Assembly (NCBI GenBank): GCA_049999725.1
Contig: JBNGIS010017890.1
Location: 1 to 37,058, forward strand
Reading direction: 5' to 3'
From: Haplomitrium mnioides
Lineage: Eukaryota > Marchantiophyta > Haplomitriopsida > Calobryales
Length of the DNA stretch: 37,058 nt
Shown: piece after piece, positions 1 through 10,130 of the stretch
How the letters are laid out: every line of letters starts with the position of its first letter
How positions within the stretch are numbered: the stretch's first letter is position 1
The notes under the pieces: model-generated
Database searches by the model: none
Told to the model about the DNA's origin: nothing
Seen by the model: only the letters and a program-made list of their open reading frames with translations
Program-made: the position numbers and the translations under genes

Positions 1-865
1 TGTAAGAAAACTTAATATTCAAAGCTGAGCGATTTGTACATTGCAAGATATATAGAAAAGAATTCTTGGATTATGCCTCTTATGTGTGTCACATCTGATG
101 CTCGAGGCATTACAATATATAGGTCGTAATTCCTATGTATACCCAACCTTTGGTGAACAGGCACATTCCTTCTGATTGGATATTTGTCACAGAACTGGAT
201 CGAGTCCGGTTCTAAGACACCTCTTCAGAAACCTCTTCACTCTGATTGGTGGACTAAGCTTTTTAATCTAACTTGTCATTACTGTGCTAATTCTCACTGA
301 TCTTCTAACATCACGAACTACAGGTCTGTATCAGACCCTTTTACCTCCATCATCATGACCCAAAAAAGAATCATAATCTTTAGCAAGGCTGTTGAGCAAG
401 ACATATGCCATGTCCTCCTCCTCAAATCATGATTGAAACTGCCTGAAATTATCCAGCCATGGACTTTGACTCTCATCACATGTACAGTGATAGTTGAACT
501 GTCCTTCATCTGTTTCAGGAAAATTCTCTTCATAGTCCCCTTGACTTCAAAATTACTTGATAGTAATTCCCAAGCTTCATGTCATGTGTATTGCTGCAGT
601 TTCTCACCAACTCCAAAAGATGATCTTCAAGGCTCAGTAAACTGGATGCCAAAACCTTGTGCTCAGCTTTCTCCAAACATTTCCTTTCTCTCTAGATGTC
701 AACCCTAGACATTTCAGAGATCAGAATATATCAGCTTGGGGATCCTCAGTAATTTCCCACAGATCTTGACTCATCAAGATCAATTGCATTTTCAATTTCC
801 ATGTATAAAAAAAAATACTCCTCCAAATTTCTTGACCTTGCTCCCACTGCCAATCTCAACTCGAT
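1..865 (-). pseudogene. Degenerate Ty1-copia gag, element A
   Basis: Read on the minus strand, just inside the primer binding site, short stretches in shifting frames resemble a copia Gag (UBN2/DUF4219 type). An early segment reads KFGGV, as in the usual start 'KF-G-NY--W'. A later one (about 533-430) contains IFLKQMKDSSTI and HVMRVKV, and near 420-360 the frame reads EDMAYVLLNSLAKDYDSF, the typical conserved Gag block. Many stops and frameshifts separate these blocks, so no protein is made. The element continues past the left edge, so its pol and second LTR are not visible. That it is a copia Gag is family knowledge; the decay is seen directly. Confidence 0.7.
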
Positions 866-879
866 GTGGGCCCAAAACC
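866..879 (-). other. Primer binding site of element A (half tRNA-iMet type)
   Basis: On the minus strand the LTR ends in CA and is followed at once by GGTTTTGGGCCCAC. This is one mismatch from the 14-nt site of element B (3814-3827), which is complementary to the anticodon arm of initiator tRNA-Met. Its position between LTR end and gag debris supports the call. Confidence 0.65.
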
Positions 880-1097
880 TGTTAGAAAGTAAACTCGAAA
901 ATCCACGTGAAGGAGTTGAGAAACCCTGTCGAGAGAGCACTTAACAAGAAAACAATGTCGAAGGAGACAGTGGCCGATTTATCAGAGTCGCTACACACCA
1001 GGAGACAGAATCGTGAGCTATCAGAGCTCAGATTCGTTAGCCTCCAGAAATCGATCGCAGGTGTCCCAAAATTGCGATTTGGGGTGAGCGCGATTTT

Positions 1098-1197
1098 NNN
1101 NNNNNNNNNNNNNNNNNNNNNNNNNNNNNNNNNNNNNNNNNNNNNNNNNNNNNNNNNNNNNNNNNNNNNNNNNNNNNNNNNNNNNNNNNNNNNNNNN
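1098..1197. other. Assembly gap (100 N)
   Basis: Exactly 100 N, the usual placeholder for a gap of unknown size. It lies inside the repeat-rich part of LTR A, so the true LTR length is unknown. Confidence 0.98.
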
Positions 1198-1443
1198 CTT
1201 GCGAACCCGATGCAAACCCGACGCTGCCTTCTTGTGAACCCGATGCAGCCTTCTTACGAACTCGCAACTCTTCACGAAGTATGCTCGTCCTTCAGCGCTG
1301 CTTGCTTGTGTTCCAAACGTGCTGTCAAGAAAATGCAGAGAACAAGGTCGCGATGCTGCGACCTTCAGAGATATCGAACCAGAGGAAGAATGCACAAGGG
1401 AAATATGAATGTTGAGGATGAACCCGAATATGGGTCCTCTTCG

Positions 1444-1451
1444 TTTTTATA
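1444..1451 (-). promoter_or_regulatory. TATA box of LTR A
   Basis: On the minus strand TATAAAAA sits inside the LTR. Element B has its own box, TATATAAA, at a comparable place upstream of the repeat-rich part. It probably marks the U3/R boundary of the element. Confidence 0.5.
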
Positions 1452-1795
1452 CACAGAGATGCAGCTTGCGCTGCATAAAAATAGACGCCCGTAATGCAAG
1501 GGGCATGCATAACAATGTACATACAGGACGATCCCCAGGTGGAGGTGATCGTGGAAGCACATGCTCCAGTTGCATGTGCCAGCATATAGAGGAACCTCCT
1601 AAGCTTTAAGAGCACGTCGTGAGTGCCCTGCGACTATCTTCCTAAGTCATGATACAATCATCAAGAAGGGTCATGCACGATGACTATTCCTTCTTCTAGA
1701 CAAAACAAATGCTAAGCTAACATGGTTAGCTTAGTCATAACTAACAATCTGTTAGTTACATCTATATACAGCAGCAAAGATACATTCCAACAACA

Positions 1796-2080
1796 ACCTC
1801 CTCTCCTGCAGGAAAAAACACTCACAACCTCCTCTCCTGCGTATCACGTTGAGCTGCGATGATAAGGCCATCGCCAGCAGGAAATAAACGCTCACGAGCA
1901 GGAAGAAAATGCTCACGACCTCCTCTCCTGCAGGAAAAAACGCTCACGACCTCCTCTCCTGTGTATCGCATTGAGCTGCGAAGTTGGTTTTCGACGGGCG
2001 CGACCTCCTCCTCTCCTGCATATCGCAACCTCCTCTCCTGCATATCTCCTGCATATCGACCTCCTTCTCTCGCAGCGCCC
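1796..2080. repeat. Minisatellite inside LTR A
   Basis: The 13-mer CCTCCTCTCCTGC recurs about eight times, often followed by AGGAAAAAACGCTCACGA or by GTATCGC and CATATCGC. The spacing is irregular, so this is a degenerate, expanded motif. It accounts for part of the extra length of LTR A over LTR B, where the reverse complement of the same motif (GGAGGTCGC) occurs fewer times. Confidence 0.75.
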
Positions 2081-2583
2081 AACACCGGTGGTCACGAACA
2101 AACTCGAGCAAAATTTTTTTATTTTATTTTTTTCCCTTCTATGAGAGTTCTAACTCAAATCGCGAGCTGCAGGTGTCAAAATATTCGTCTTCTATAGACG
2201 AGATCCATCAACGTCCATCAAATGCTTCGTAGTGTGGAATAGATTCACACTTTCATCTTGAAGGAGCCACGATGGCCATCAAACCTCTTGCCTCCGCCCG
2301 CTGCTCGACCTCCGTGACTTTCCTTTGCATGCTCATGCAGACGACTGCATGAGCATGGTCGTCGCTGCCTGCTGAGACCAAGGATATATTTTCCTTAGGG
2401 GCCCCTGGTGTTGCCACATGTCACCATCAGGTGCATCCATGTGTCAGCACCTCCAGAACTGTCTTCAAAGTAGAGTCTAGCTAAACTAGCTAAGAAACTA
2501 AAAAAAAAACTATACAAAGGAAATAGATCAGGAGAAAAGCCCCTGATCATAAATCTACAGCAGCGACGATCCGTTTCCAACAG

Positions 2584-2947
2584 TATCTAGATTCAGGTGC
2601 ATCTAGTCATATATCATCCAGGAAGGAGTGGTTCAGAAACATTGACAGAACTTTATCAGGATGGTTAACAATTCTGGAGTAAACACAATTGCAGTGGGAG
2701 ATGTGCATTTCAAGGTCAAAGGATTAGGAGGCAAGACCGCCCCACCACCCACGTCCTAAAGGAAGTTCTCTATGTACCTGAGATCACACAGAATCTGGTG
2801 TCATTAAGTTCATTAACCAAGACTGGTTTGATGGTCATTTTTGACTAACATGGTTGTAAGGTCCTGAACAATAGAATAGAATAGAATAGAATAGAATAGA
2901 ACAAGCATGGTAGTGTAGTTTGTATTGGTGTTAGGGAAGGCATGTTG
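2584..2947 (+). pseudogene. Ty1-copia protease/pre-integrase fragment C
   Basis: From 2584 the plus strand reads YLDSGASSHISSRKEWFRN, the copia aspartic protease active site (DSGA). After a frameshift, blocks follow that resemble VNTIAVGDV, VLKEVLYVPE and ITQNLVSLSSLTKTGL, all typical of the copia protease to pre-integrase segment. An (AATAG)n tract at 2870-2901 interrupts it, and beyond that only weak similarity (LYWC-like) remains. The fragment starts flush against the first base of LTR A, so element A appears to have inserted into it. It is on the opposite strand from A, so it is not part of A. Confidence 0.7.
2870..2901. repeat. Pentanucleotide microsatellite (AATAG)n
   Basis: About six perfect AATAG units. 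Similar GAATA or TTCAA pentamers occur at 8563-8577, 10359-10384 and, interspersed, at 14787-14860. Confidence 0.9.
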
Positions 2948-3810
2948 TGTTGAAAATTGGCAGCTCACATTTTGGTGAGCATGTTCATTTGTACAGAAAT
3001 TTACTTTCTTCACTAGTTTAGCTCCTAACTAGTTTAGAGAGGAATTTGGGGATAGTGCCATGTGGAGGCACCTGGTGGTGACATGTGTCAACACCAGAAG
3101 GCTCCTGAGGGACACTTATGATTCTTGTCCCTTTCATAAGATAGAGCAAGCACATGCATCGTGCATGTGCTCACAGGTAGTGTAGGTGAATATTAATTGT
3201 GCAGCTCTTGTCCATACTCGTGGAAAAAGTCTCTTTCACCTGCACTGATTCAAGCGCCCATAGATTTTGAACTGGGCGCCCACAGAAATCCAGCACATTG
3301 CTGGTATTGTAAAGAGTATATAAATCGACACGAGTGATGCTCATTGCATCCTCATTTGCAAACACATTTCATTTGTGTGTCACCTCACAAGGAGAATCGC
3401 GTTTTGGTGTCAGGAAGGAGGTTATGGCTGTCTTGCGTTTTTCTGCTGTAGAAGGGAAGGTCGCGACACTGCTGCGTTTTCGCCTCTGGAAGAAGGTCGC
3501 ATTTCCAGGAGGTCTTGTTTGGTCCAGAAAGGAGGTCGCATCACTATCTTGCATAAGAGCAATTCGCGAGCACAGGAGGCAACTCGTGGAGTTGCGATTA
3601 AGGCTGGGAGAAGGTCGTCCTGCATTTTTCGTGCGAACCTGCTGACGGGAGGGAGATTCGCGAATCTGCTGTTGAGCAGAAAAGCCTTCGCGAATCTGCT
3701 GTCGCATAACCTCTTCTGTGGAGCTGACGTTTTTACTCCCTCTTTCCTGTGATTCTCGCCTATTGTGGATTTTCGCTGCTGCAATATATCAACTCGATTT
3801 GATATTTCCA
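2948..3810 (+). repeat. 5' LTR of Ty1-copia element B
   Basis: Starts TGTTGAAAATTGG at about 2948 and ends TTTCCA at 3810, three bases before the primer site. Its first part is homologous, in inverted orientation, to LTR A. A TATA box lies at 3317-3324. The downstream half is rich in AGGTCGC-like repeats and holds a 33-bp-period direct repeat (TTCGCGAATCTGCTGT at 3656 and 3689). The left boundary is inferred from the TG start and alignment with LTR A; the 3' LTR is missing, so it cannot be checked by LTR-LTR comparison. Confidence 0.6.
3317..3324 (+). promoter_or_regulatory. TATA box of LTR B
   Basis: TATATAAA lies inside the LTR about 490 bp upstream of its end. It is the likely promoter of the retroelement transcript. 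Confidence 0.5.
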
Positions 3811-3813
3811 ACC

Positions 3814-3827
3814 GGTTATGGGCCCAC
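3814..3827 (+). other. Primer binding site of element B (anticodon arm of tRNA-iMet)
   Basis: GGTTATGGGCCCAC is the exact complement of GTGGGCCCATAACC, the anticodon arm of plant initiator tRNA-Met. Most plant copia elements pair with the 3' acceptor end (TGGTATCAGAGC). Pairing with the anticodon arm implies priming by a cleaved half-tRNA, as known for Drosophila copia and yeast Ty5. Element D in this same window uses the ordinary site. Confidence 0.75.
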
Positions 3828-3832
3828 TCTCA

Positions 3833-6800
3833 ATGGGGGATGCAAGTGTTGGTACCTCCAGCATGTATTCCATTGAAAATTTTGAAGGTGCAGATTTCTT
3901 AGACTGGAAGGCAAAAATGCAATTAATCCTTGAGCTAAAAGGATTATGGAGGTATGTGAATGGTGACTTCCCCAAACCCAGTGGCAGTCATGCCACTGAA
4001 GAAGGGATTGCAATGTGGATGGAGGCAGATAGGCATGCTCAAATTCTTATCTGCCTGAGCTTGGGTAAAAAGCAGTTTACCCAAGTAAGGACCCTCACTA
4101 CTTCAAGTGAGGTGTGGAATAGTCTCAGGAAGGCCTATGAGCAAGGAGGAGTTTTTGCAGCCACATACTTGTGGAGGAAGCTCCTGAATTTGAGATTTGT
4201 AGAAGTTGACAACATGGGTGATCACACTGCAAAGGTCAGGAATTTGGTGGAGCAGTTGTTGTCAATCAACACAGGCCTTAAGGAGGAAATGTTTGTACAA
4301 ATCTTGCTGGCAAGCTTACCTGAGTCCTATGACATTTTGTTGCACTCACTAGAGAGCAATCTGAGCGGGCTGACTTTAGATGAAGCAATTACCAGGCTCA
4401 TGGCTGAGGAAACCAGGAGAAAGGAGCGTCTGGGCAGGCCTGATCAAGGTTCTGCCTTGTTCACCAGGCAAAGGGATCAGGACAAATCAAGGTGGAAAAT
4501 CCCAGAGTGGGAGCAACCCATCCAGTGGGAACTGCTTTTACTGTAACAAGCCTGGGCACATTGCAAGGTACTGTCCAAAGAAGGCAAAGGGCAACAAGGG
4601 CAAAGGCAAGGCAGTTGCAAATGGTGGCAAGGACAAGCCGGAGAAGGCACAGGCAAATGTTGCTGAAATTAAGAAGTCAGATGTTGATGTCAGATCAGAC
4701 ACTGACATCAAGGATGAGGCCAAGAAATTGGTGTTCATGGCAAGTGCTGAGAAGACACCTGAGGAAGATGTGTGGTACCTTGATTCAGGTGCCACAAATC
4801 ATTGCACTGGCAGAAAAGACTGGTTCAATACACTGCTGGACATTCATCCCACAGCAGTGTACCTAGGTGATGCAAGGCATTGGATGGCTTATCAAGCTGG
4901 AGAAATATCAGTCACCATGCACCTAGGATTAAAATCAACAAAGGAAAATTTGTCCAGGGTATTGTATGTCCCAGGACTAAGCAAGAACCTACTCTCTATT
5001 AGGTGCATGTCTGAGGAGGGGTATGGGTTCTGGATGGATAACAGGGGAGCTAAGATTTACAGCCCAACTGAGGAAATCATAGGGCAAGGCATGATGGAGA
5101 ACAAGCTGTACAAGCTGTGCAGCAGTCCCCTGAAGGAGGCACAGGCCAATGTTGTGACCAGTAAAGAGAATGCCCATTTGTGGCATCAAAGACTTGGACA
5201 TTTGTGATACCAAGGTTTGAGGATCTTGAGGCAGGGAAGCATGGTGTCTGGACTGGACTGTCCAGACAGTGGGAGTTTGGGTTTTTGTATAGGTTGCATC
5301 AAGGGAAAACAAAACAGAAGTGGAGAGCAAGAAAAAAGCTAGAACTGGTCCACTCAGATGTCTGTGGACCAGTAAGTATACCTTCCTATGGAGGAGCAAG
5401 GTATTTTGTAACCTTCATTGATGATTTAACAAGGAAAACTTTTGTCTATATGATGAAGTCCAAATGTGAATGCTTTTCAAAGTTTTGTAGTTTCAAAGCT
5501 CAGGTGGAGAATGAGCTAGAAATGAAAGTGAAGATACTCCGCACCGATGGGGGAGGGGAGTATATGTCCAAGGAATTTACAGGCTTTCTAAGCGAGCATG
5601 GGATCAAGCACCAGCTCACAGCAAGGGATTCTCCATCGCAAAACAGTGTGGCAGAAAGGATGAACAGGACCATCATGGAGAGTGTAAGGAGCATACTCTA
5701 TGCAAGGAACATCCAGAGGAATTTCTGGGCTGAGGCTGTGAACACAGCAGTCTACCTCAGAAATAGATGCCCTACCAAGGCTGTGAGAAATATGACACCA
5801 GAGGAAGCGTGGTCAGGTAAGAAACCTGATGTCTCACATCTCAGAATTTTTGGCTGTGATGCTTATGCATTAGAACCTCATGAACTGCGAGGGAAGTTAG
5901 ATGCGGAAATAAAGTTTTTACTTCCTGTCAAAAAAAAAAAAAAAAGAGAGGGAAGTTAGATGCAAAGACAGTCAAATGTGTGTTTCTGGGATACTGGGAG
6001 GACTGCAAAGGGTACATGCTGTTCAATTGTGAGACAAACCAGATAATCAGGAGTCAGGACCTGGTGTTTGATGAGAGATCGCCAGAGGATCTGGCAAGTT
6101 CACCTGCAGTTGGCACAGGAGCAGGTTTGGAAGTCTCCAAGGGAAAGAAAATAATTGAGTACACAAGTGACGTGCCAGGCACCTCACATTCTGGGACAGA
6201 AACTGAAATTGGAAAGGATGAGGGATTAATTCCAGTAGTGGGTGTACCAGTGGCAAATGAGAGGACTCTTGTGGAAGGAGAGGACGTTGAGCCAAGGCGT
6301 TCTGGGAGATTGAGCAAGCAGCCAGTGAGGCTGGGTCTGGCAGTGCCAGAGACATTCTCAGTCAATGTGGCCGTAGCAGATGATCCACTAACACTGACGG
6401 AGGCGTTGTCCAGGGAGGACTCCTATGCATGGGAGCTGGCTTGTAAGGAGGAATTAGATTCGCTCCTTAAGAACCAAACCTGGACTCTAACCAAGTTGCC
6501 CAAGGGAAGGAAAGCCGTGGGGTGTAAGTGGGTACTGAAGGTCAAGTACCAAGTTGATGGGTCTGTGGAGAGATACAAGGCAAGGCTGGTTGCCAAGGGA
6601 TTCACACAGATGGCCAGGGTAGATTATACAGAAACTTTTGCACCGGTTGCAAAGTTTTCTTCAATCAGGTGTCTGTTGGCTGTTGCTGCGATGATGGACT
6701 GGGAGGTCCATCAAGTTGATGTCAAGACAGCGTTCTTGAATGGAGATCTCAAAGAAGAGATCTATATGCAGCAGCCAGAAGGATATGTTGTGAGAGGGAA

Positions 6801-6932
6801 GGAAAGCCTTGTCTGCAGATTAAACAAGGCATTATATGGCCTCAAGCAAGCGTCAAGGGCATGGTACCAGCGGATTGACACACATCTGATGGAGAAGAAC
6901 TTTAGGAGAAGCGATGCAGATCATAGTGTTTA
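3833..6932 (+). pseudogene. Broken Ty1-copia gag-pol, element B
   Basis: Order is Gag, zinc knuckle, protease, pre-integrase, integrase and partial reverse transcriptase, as in Ty1-copia. Gag runs from the ATG at 3833 (an upstream in-frame ATG at 3818 lies inside the primer site). The CCHC knuckle CFYCNKPGHIARYC is at about 4533-4574, protease YLDSGATNH near 4780, and pre-integrase HLWHQRLGHL near 5180-5205. Integrase carries VHSDVCGP, RTDGGGEY and NSVAERMNRT, so the D, D and E residues are present. Reverse transcriptase shows KARLVAKGFTQ, VDVKTAFLNG and NKALYGLKQASRAWYQ, then stops before the YVDD catalytic box. Frame changes occur near 4480 and 5320, a TGA at 5205-5207, and a small insertion at 5905-5963. 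RNase H, polypurine tract and 3' LTR are missing, so the element is dead. Confidence 0.9.
5889..5963 (+). mobile_element. 43-bp LINE scrap with 16-bp target duplication
   Basis: The 16-mer GAGGGAAGTTAGATGC occurs at 5889-5904 and again at 5948-5963. Between the copies lie 43 bp: GAAATAAAGTTTTTACTTCC, then TGTC and a run of A. This matches the extreme 3' ends of the two LINE copies nearby (AAATAAAGTT...GGTC-An near 10000 and AAATAAAGT...CTC-An near 8540). A perfect target duplication plus a poly(A) end marks target-primed reverse transcription, aborted after about 27 templated bases. It interrupts the integrase reading frame of element B, so it is younger than B. Confidence 0.85.
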
Positions 6933-8560
6933 GGCTTTGCACTAACTGGTCTAGCTTGGCTGGCTCTATATAAACCTAGAGTAAACTAGGTTGGGGTCAC
7001 TCCCTATTGTGGACAGTAGCTGACTGCAGACCCTCATGTTGGTCTACCTCTCAGCTATGGAAGGAGATATGGCAGGCTTGGTCGGTACTCAAAAGATCCA
7101 TCCAACAGAAGGTTCCTGAGTCTTTTGAAGAGGTGGTGAGCATAAACATCTGGTGGAATAAACTGGGAGATAATTCACTGCTGGCGGCAAACAAGAGCTG
7201 GCCAGCCTTGAGATGGTCTCAGGCAGGGATCAAGGTGATTGGGCAGAGGTGAAGAACGATACCAGCTTCACAAAAGGCATGAGCGGAAATGGTATGACCT
7301 GATAGCTAAGATCCCTGAAAGGTGGGTTTCACTACTACTTGAGGGGCCAGGCCACATAAGAAAAGAAGACTGGACCAGAGTTTTCACATCTGACCTGGAG
7401 ACACGCCCAGTCGCAATATCCTTGTGGAATGCTGATACTGATCTCAAGGCAGCAACCATGACTCAGTCTTCTTCTCTACCCCATTCATGCTCATGGTTCT
7501 TTGTGACCCCAATGACTACGATGTTGGCAGAAGGTTCTCAACCCCAGCTTCCTCCTTCAGTGCTTATGAGGAAAATGAGAGTCTGCACAGTGACCAAAGA
7601 TCAGAATGCTGAGTATAAATTACTTGGCTCAGTTATCAGAGAGGGAGATTGGGACCCTGGAATGTGGGTCTGGAAAGATAACTCCCCCCTCAGCAGCTAT
7701 TCCACAAAGAAAGGCTGTCGGTTCATATTGGACCGGCCATCTACAATCATTGCGGTTCTGGAATGCTGGAAAGCACATGGATCGATCAACTCTACATACT
7801 CCTCCAGATAGACTGACATATGGGATGCGAGCAGATCAGCCAAAGAGGCCACGTTAATGTGGCTTATTGTCCAAATAGATGTGCAAGTCAGGAGCTTCAG
7901 GACAAAGACAGAAAAACCTGGCTTTGAGATTGATGCAAGTTGTGTCTGCTGCAAGGATTTACAGGAAGATCTCATTCACTGTTTCTGGATTTGTCCTAGG
8001 ACCAGCACTATCTGGAAATGGGCAGGGAATATCATTAACAGATTAGTGTTCTCCATTTGGGAGAATACCAAAAGATGGAAGCCAACCTGGCAGCAATGCA
8101 TTCTAGGCGACAGAATACCAAAGGCACTGGTTGTAGCTCAAGAGATCTGGCTTTCTAGAAATGCTATAGTTTTTGAGAAGTCACACATGGATATGTACTG
8201 CTTGAAAAAGAAAATCTTGATGAGACTGGTTGAGTACGGAAAGAAAGCTTGGCGTGATGCCTGTATAGACTGGATGAAGGCACATAATGAAGAGAAAAGA
8301 GAAAACATTCTTGAAACTTTTGACAGAACCTGGGCACCAGGCATTTTCTCTGTATACGTGATGAAGGCAGTGTTCACTGGAATCTGAATGTTAGTAGTAA
8401 TCTGGATTGAGGGTATAGGGTCACTTTGGTTTACCAGGCTAGATCCTGAAAGGGATTGAATAGTTGATGGTTTTGCCACTCGGCCTGATTGCTGGCCACG
8501 GTTGTACCTTTGATGTTTGAAAGTAAATAAAGTCGCTCAAAAAAGAAAAAAAAGAAAAAA
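6933..8560 (+). mobile_element. 5'-truncated LINE copy 1 (L1-type, zf-RVT end)
   Basis: Downstream of the copia break the plus strand carries the C-terminal part of a plant LINE ORF2, in fragments. Blocks include LWKEIWQAWSVLKR (about 7060), WDPGMWVWKDNSPLSSYSTK (about 7650) and an intact 176-codon stretch (7857-8387). The latter has the reverse transcriptase zinc-binding signature CVCC...EDLIHCFWICP, followed by IWKWAGNIINRL and WLSRNAIVFEK. Stops at 7250-7252 and 7809-7811 break the frame. The 3' end is AAGTAAATAAAGT followed by an A-rich tail to about 8560. It is closely related to copy 2. I could not find a target duplication, and the 5' boundary at 6933 is where copia similarity ends, so it is approximate. 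Confidence 0.8.
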
Positions 8561-8565
8561 AGAGA

Positions 8566-8806
8566 ATAGAATAGAATTTCATTACAGTCCAGAGCCAGCC
8601 CTAGGGCCATAAGGACTGAGAGTACAATGCGCACAAGAGTGCGGGGGGTGCAAAAATAAAAGTAGTAAGCTAAAACATGTTTAACTGAGAACAGTTGAGC
8701 GGGGACAAACCCGCTTGTGAGTCATATGCTCACTCTCTCGTCTCTACTCTCTATGTCTAATCTGCCTATTTCTAAGATCTAAGCAGCATGAGTTCCCAAA
8801 AGAAGA
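8566..8806 (+). repeat. Left arm of long inverted repeat
   Basis: This arm, from AATAGAATTTCATTACAG through GAGTTCCCAAAAGAAGAG, matches the reverse complement of 10131-10384 over its whole length at roughly 85% identity by eye. Perfect blocks include CCCTAGGGCCATAAGGACTG, GAGAGTACAATGCGCACAAG and CGCTTGTGAGTCATATGCTC. The outer end carries GAATA pentamers and abuts the poly(A) tail of LINE copy 1. The arms could be the termini of a foldback element or two copies of one dispersed repeat placed head to head. Confidence 0.85.
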
Positions 8807-10130
8807 GAGCACTTAACACGAAATGTGTGTCGAAGGAGACAGCTGAGATCAGAATCACGAGTCCCAGTATCAGCACTCCTGACTCAGGCCTCTTTGCTCC
8901 CTCTTTCATGCTCATGGTTCTTTGTCACCTCTATATCTACCGTGCTGACCGAAGGAAATCGACCTCAGCTTCCTCCTTCAGTGATTATGAGGAAAATGAG
9001 AATCTGCACAGTGCCCAAAGGTCAGAATTCTGAGTATAAACTACTTGGCTCCTTTATCGGAGAGGGAGATTGGGACCCTGGAATGTGGGTCTGGAAAGAT
9101 AACTCCCCCCTCAGCAGCTACTCCACCAAGAAAGGCCGTCAATTCATCCTGGACCGGCCATCTACAGTAGTTCTGGCTATGGACCGCTGGAAAGCACACA
9201 GTCCGATTGACTCTGCACACTCCTCCAGATGGACTGATAAATGGGACGCAAGCAGATCAACCAGAGAGGCCTCATTAATGTGGCTTATTGTCGCAAGAGG
9301 TGTGCAAGTTGGGAGTTTCAGAAAAAAAAAACAGAGAAGCCTGGCTTTGAGATTGATGCAAGATGTGTCTGCTGCAAGGAGGATTTATTGGAAGACTTCA
9401 TTCACTGTTTCTGGCTCTGTCTGAGGATCAACACTATCTGGAAGTGGGCAGAAAATATCATTAACAGATTAGTGTTCTCCATTTGGGGGAATACCAAAAG
9501 GTGGAAGCCAACATGGCAGCAATGCATCCTAGGCGACAGAATTCCAAAGGCACTGGTCGTAGCGCAAGAGATCTAGTCCTTACTACAAGGAACAGTACTT
9601 TACTCCATATGGCTGTCTAGGAATGCAATAGTGTTCGAGAAGTTACACATGGATATGTACTGTTTGAAAAATAAATTCTGGATGAGACTGATTGAGTACG
9701 GAAAGAAAGCTTGGCGCGATGCTTGTAGAGACTGGATAAAGGCTCAAAACGAAGAGAAAAGCGAACAAATTCTTGAAGCCTTTGACAGAAAATGGGGTGC
9801 AAGGCATTTGCTTTGTATCCATGATGAGGACTCAGTTTACTGGAATTTTGATGTTAGTAGTAATCTGGATTGAGGGCATTGGACTACTGTTGTTTACTAG
9901 GCTAGATCCTGAAAGGGATTGATTGGTTGTTGGTTTTTGCCGCTCGGCCTGATTGCTGGTCGCGGTTGTTCCCTTGGTGCTTGAAAGTAAATAAAGTTGT
10001 TTGCTTTTGGTCAAAAAAAAACAGAATCATGAGTCCCCAGAAATCAGGTCGCAATACACATGGACTTTTTGTAGGACAGAATGGGACAGTGCAACAATTT
10101 CTCAAACATCAGGATGACCATTGGCTGGCA
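8807..10130. repeat. Loop of the inverted repeat, LTR-A-like, split by LINE 2
   Basis: With LINE 2 removed, the loop is about 170 bp (8807-8866 joined to 10022-10130). It resembles the end of LTR A: GAGCACTTAACACGAAATG and GTCGAAGGAGACAG here match GAGCACTTAACAAGAAAACA and GTCGAAGGAGACAG near 934-971. CCAGAAATCAGGTCGC at 10037 resembles CCAGAAATCGATCGCAGG near 1043. So an old LTR piece of the A/B family lies between the arms. Confidence 0.55.
8867..10021 (+). mobile_element. 5'-truncated LINE copy 2 with target duplication
   Basis: Homologous to LINE copy 1 from about 7455 onward, with the same blocks in three shifting frames: WDPGMWVWKDNSPLSSYSTK (about 9075), CVCCKEDLLEDFIHCFWLC (about 9368) and IWKWAENIINRLVFSIW (about 9440). 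A stop at 9574-9576 and frameshifts disable it. The 3' end is AAGTAAATAAAGTTGTTTGC, then TTTTGGTC and poly(A). The insertion is flanked by a 17-18 bp duplication: CAGAATCACGAGTCCCA at 8850-8866 and CAGAATCATGAGTCCCCA at 10022-10039. The slight divergence suggests an older insertion than the 43-bp scrap. Confidence 0.85.

Larger units (their letters stand above)
880..2582 (-). repeat. LTR of Ty1-copia element A
   Basis: On the minus strand this starts TGTTGGAAACGG at 2582 and ends ACA at 880, directly before the primer binding site. It is about 1.7 kb including the 100-N gap. The first roughly 200 bp match the LTR of element B (2948-3810) in inverted orientation; the best stretch (2380-2515 against 3005-3120) includes the shared block GGTGACATGTG. 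Both LTRs then carry a TATA box and a run of GGAGGTCGCG-like repeats, and both share GTGGATTTTCG near the 3' end. The boundaries were placed from TG...CA ends and the primer site; no second copy of this LTR is in the window to confirm them. Confidence 0.65.

Noticed and set aside
907-1494. 195-codon reading frame spanning the N gap
   Set aside because: About 34 codons are N. The rest lies antisense within LTR A and shows no domain.
2520-2550. Hairpin GATCAGG...CCTGATC as a regulatory terminator
   Set aside because: A short palindrome inside LTR A with no adjacent gene end; expected by chance in a repeat of this size.
3833-5207. Possible programmed frameshift between gag and pol in element B
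   Set aside because: The frame change lies inside Gag before the zinc knuckle, and there are further breaks near 5207 and 5320. Random decay explains it better.
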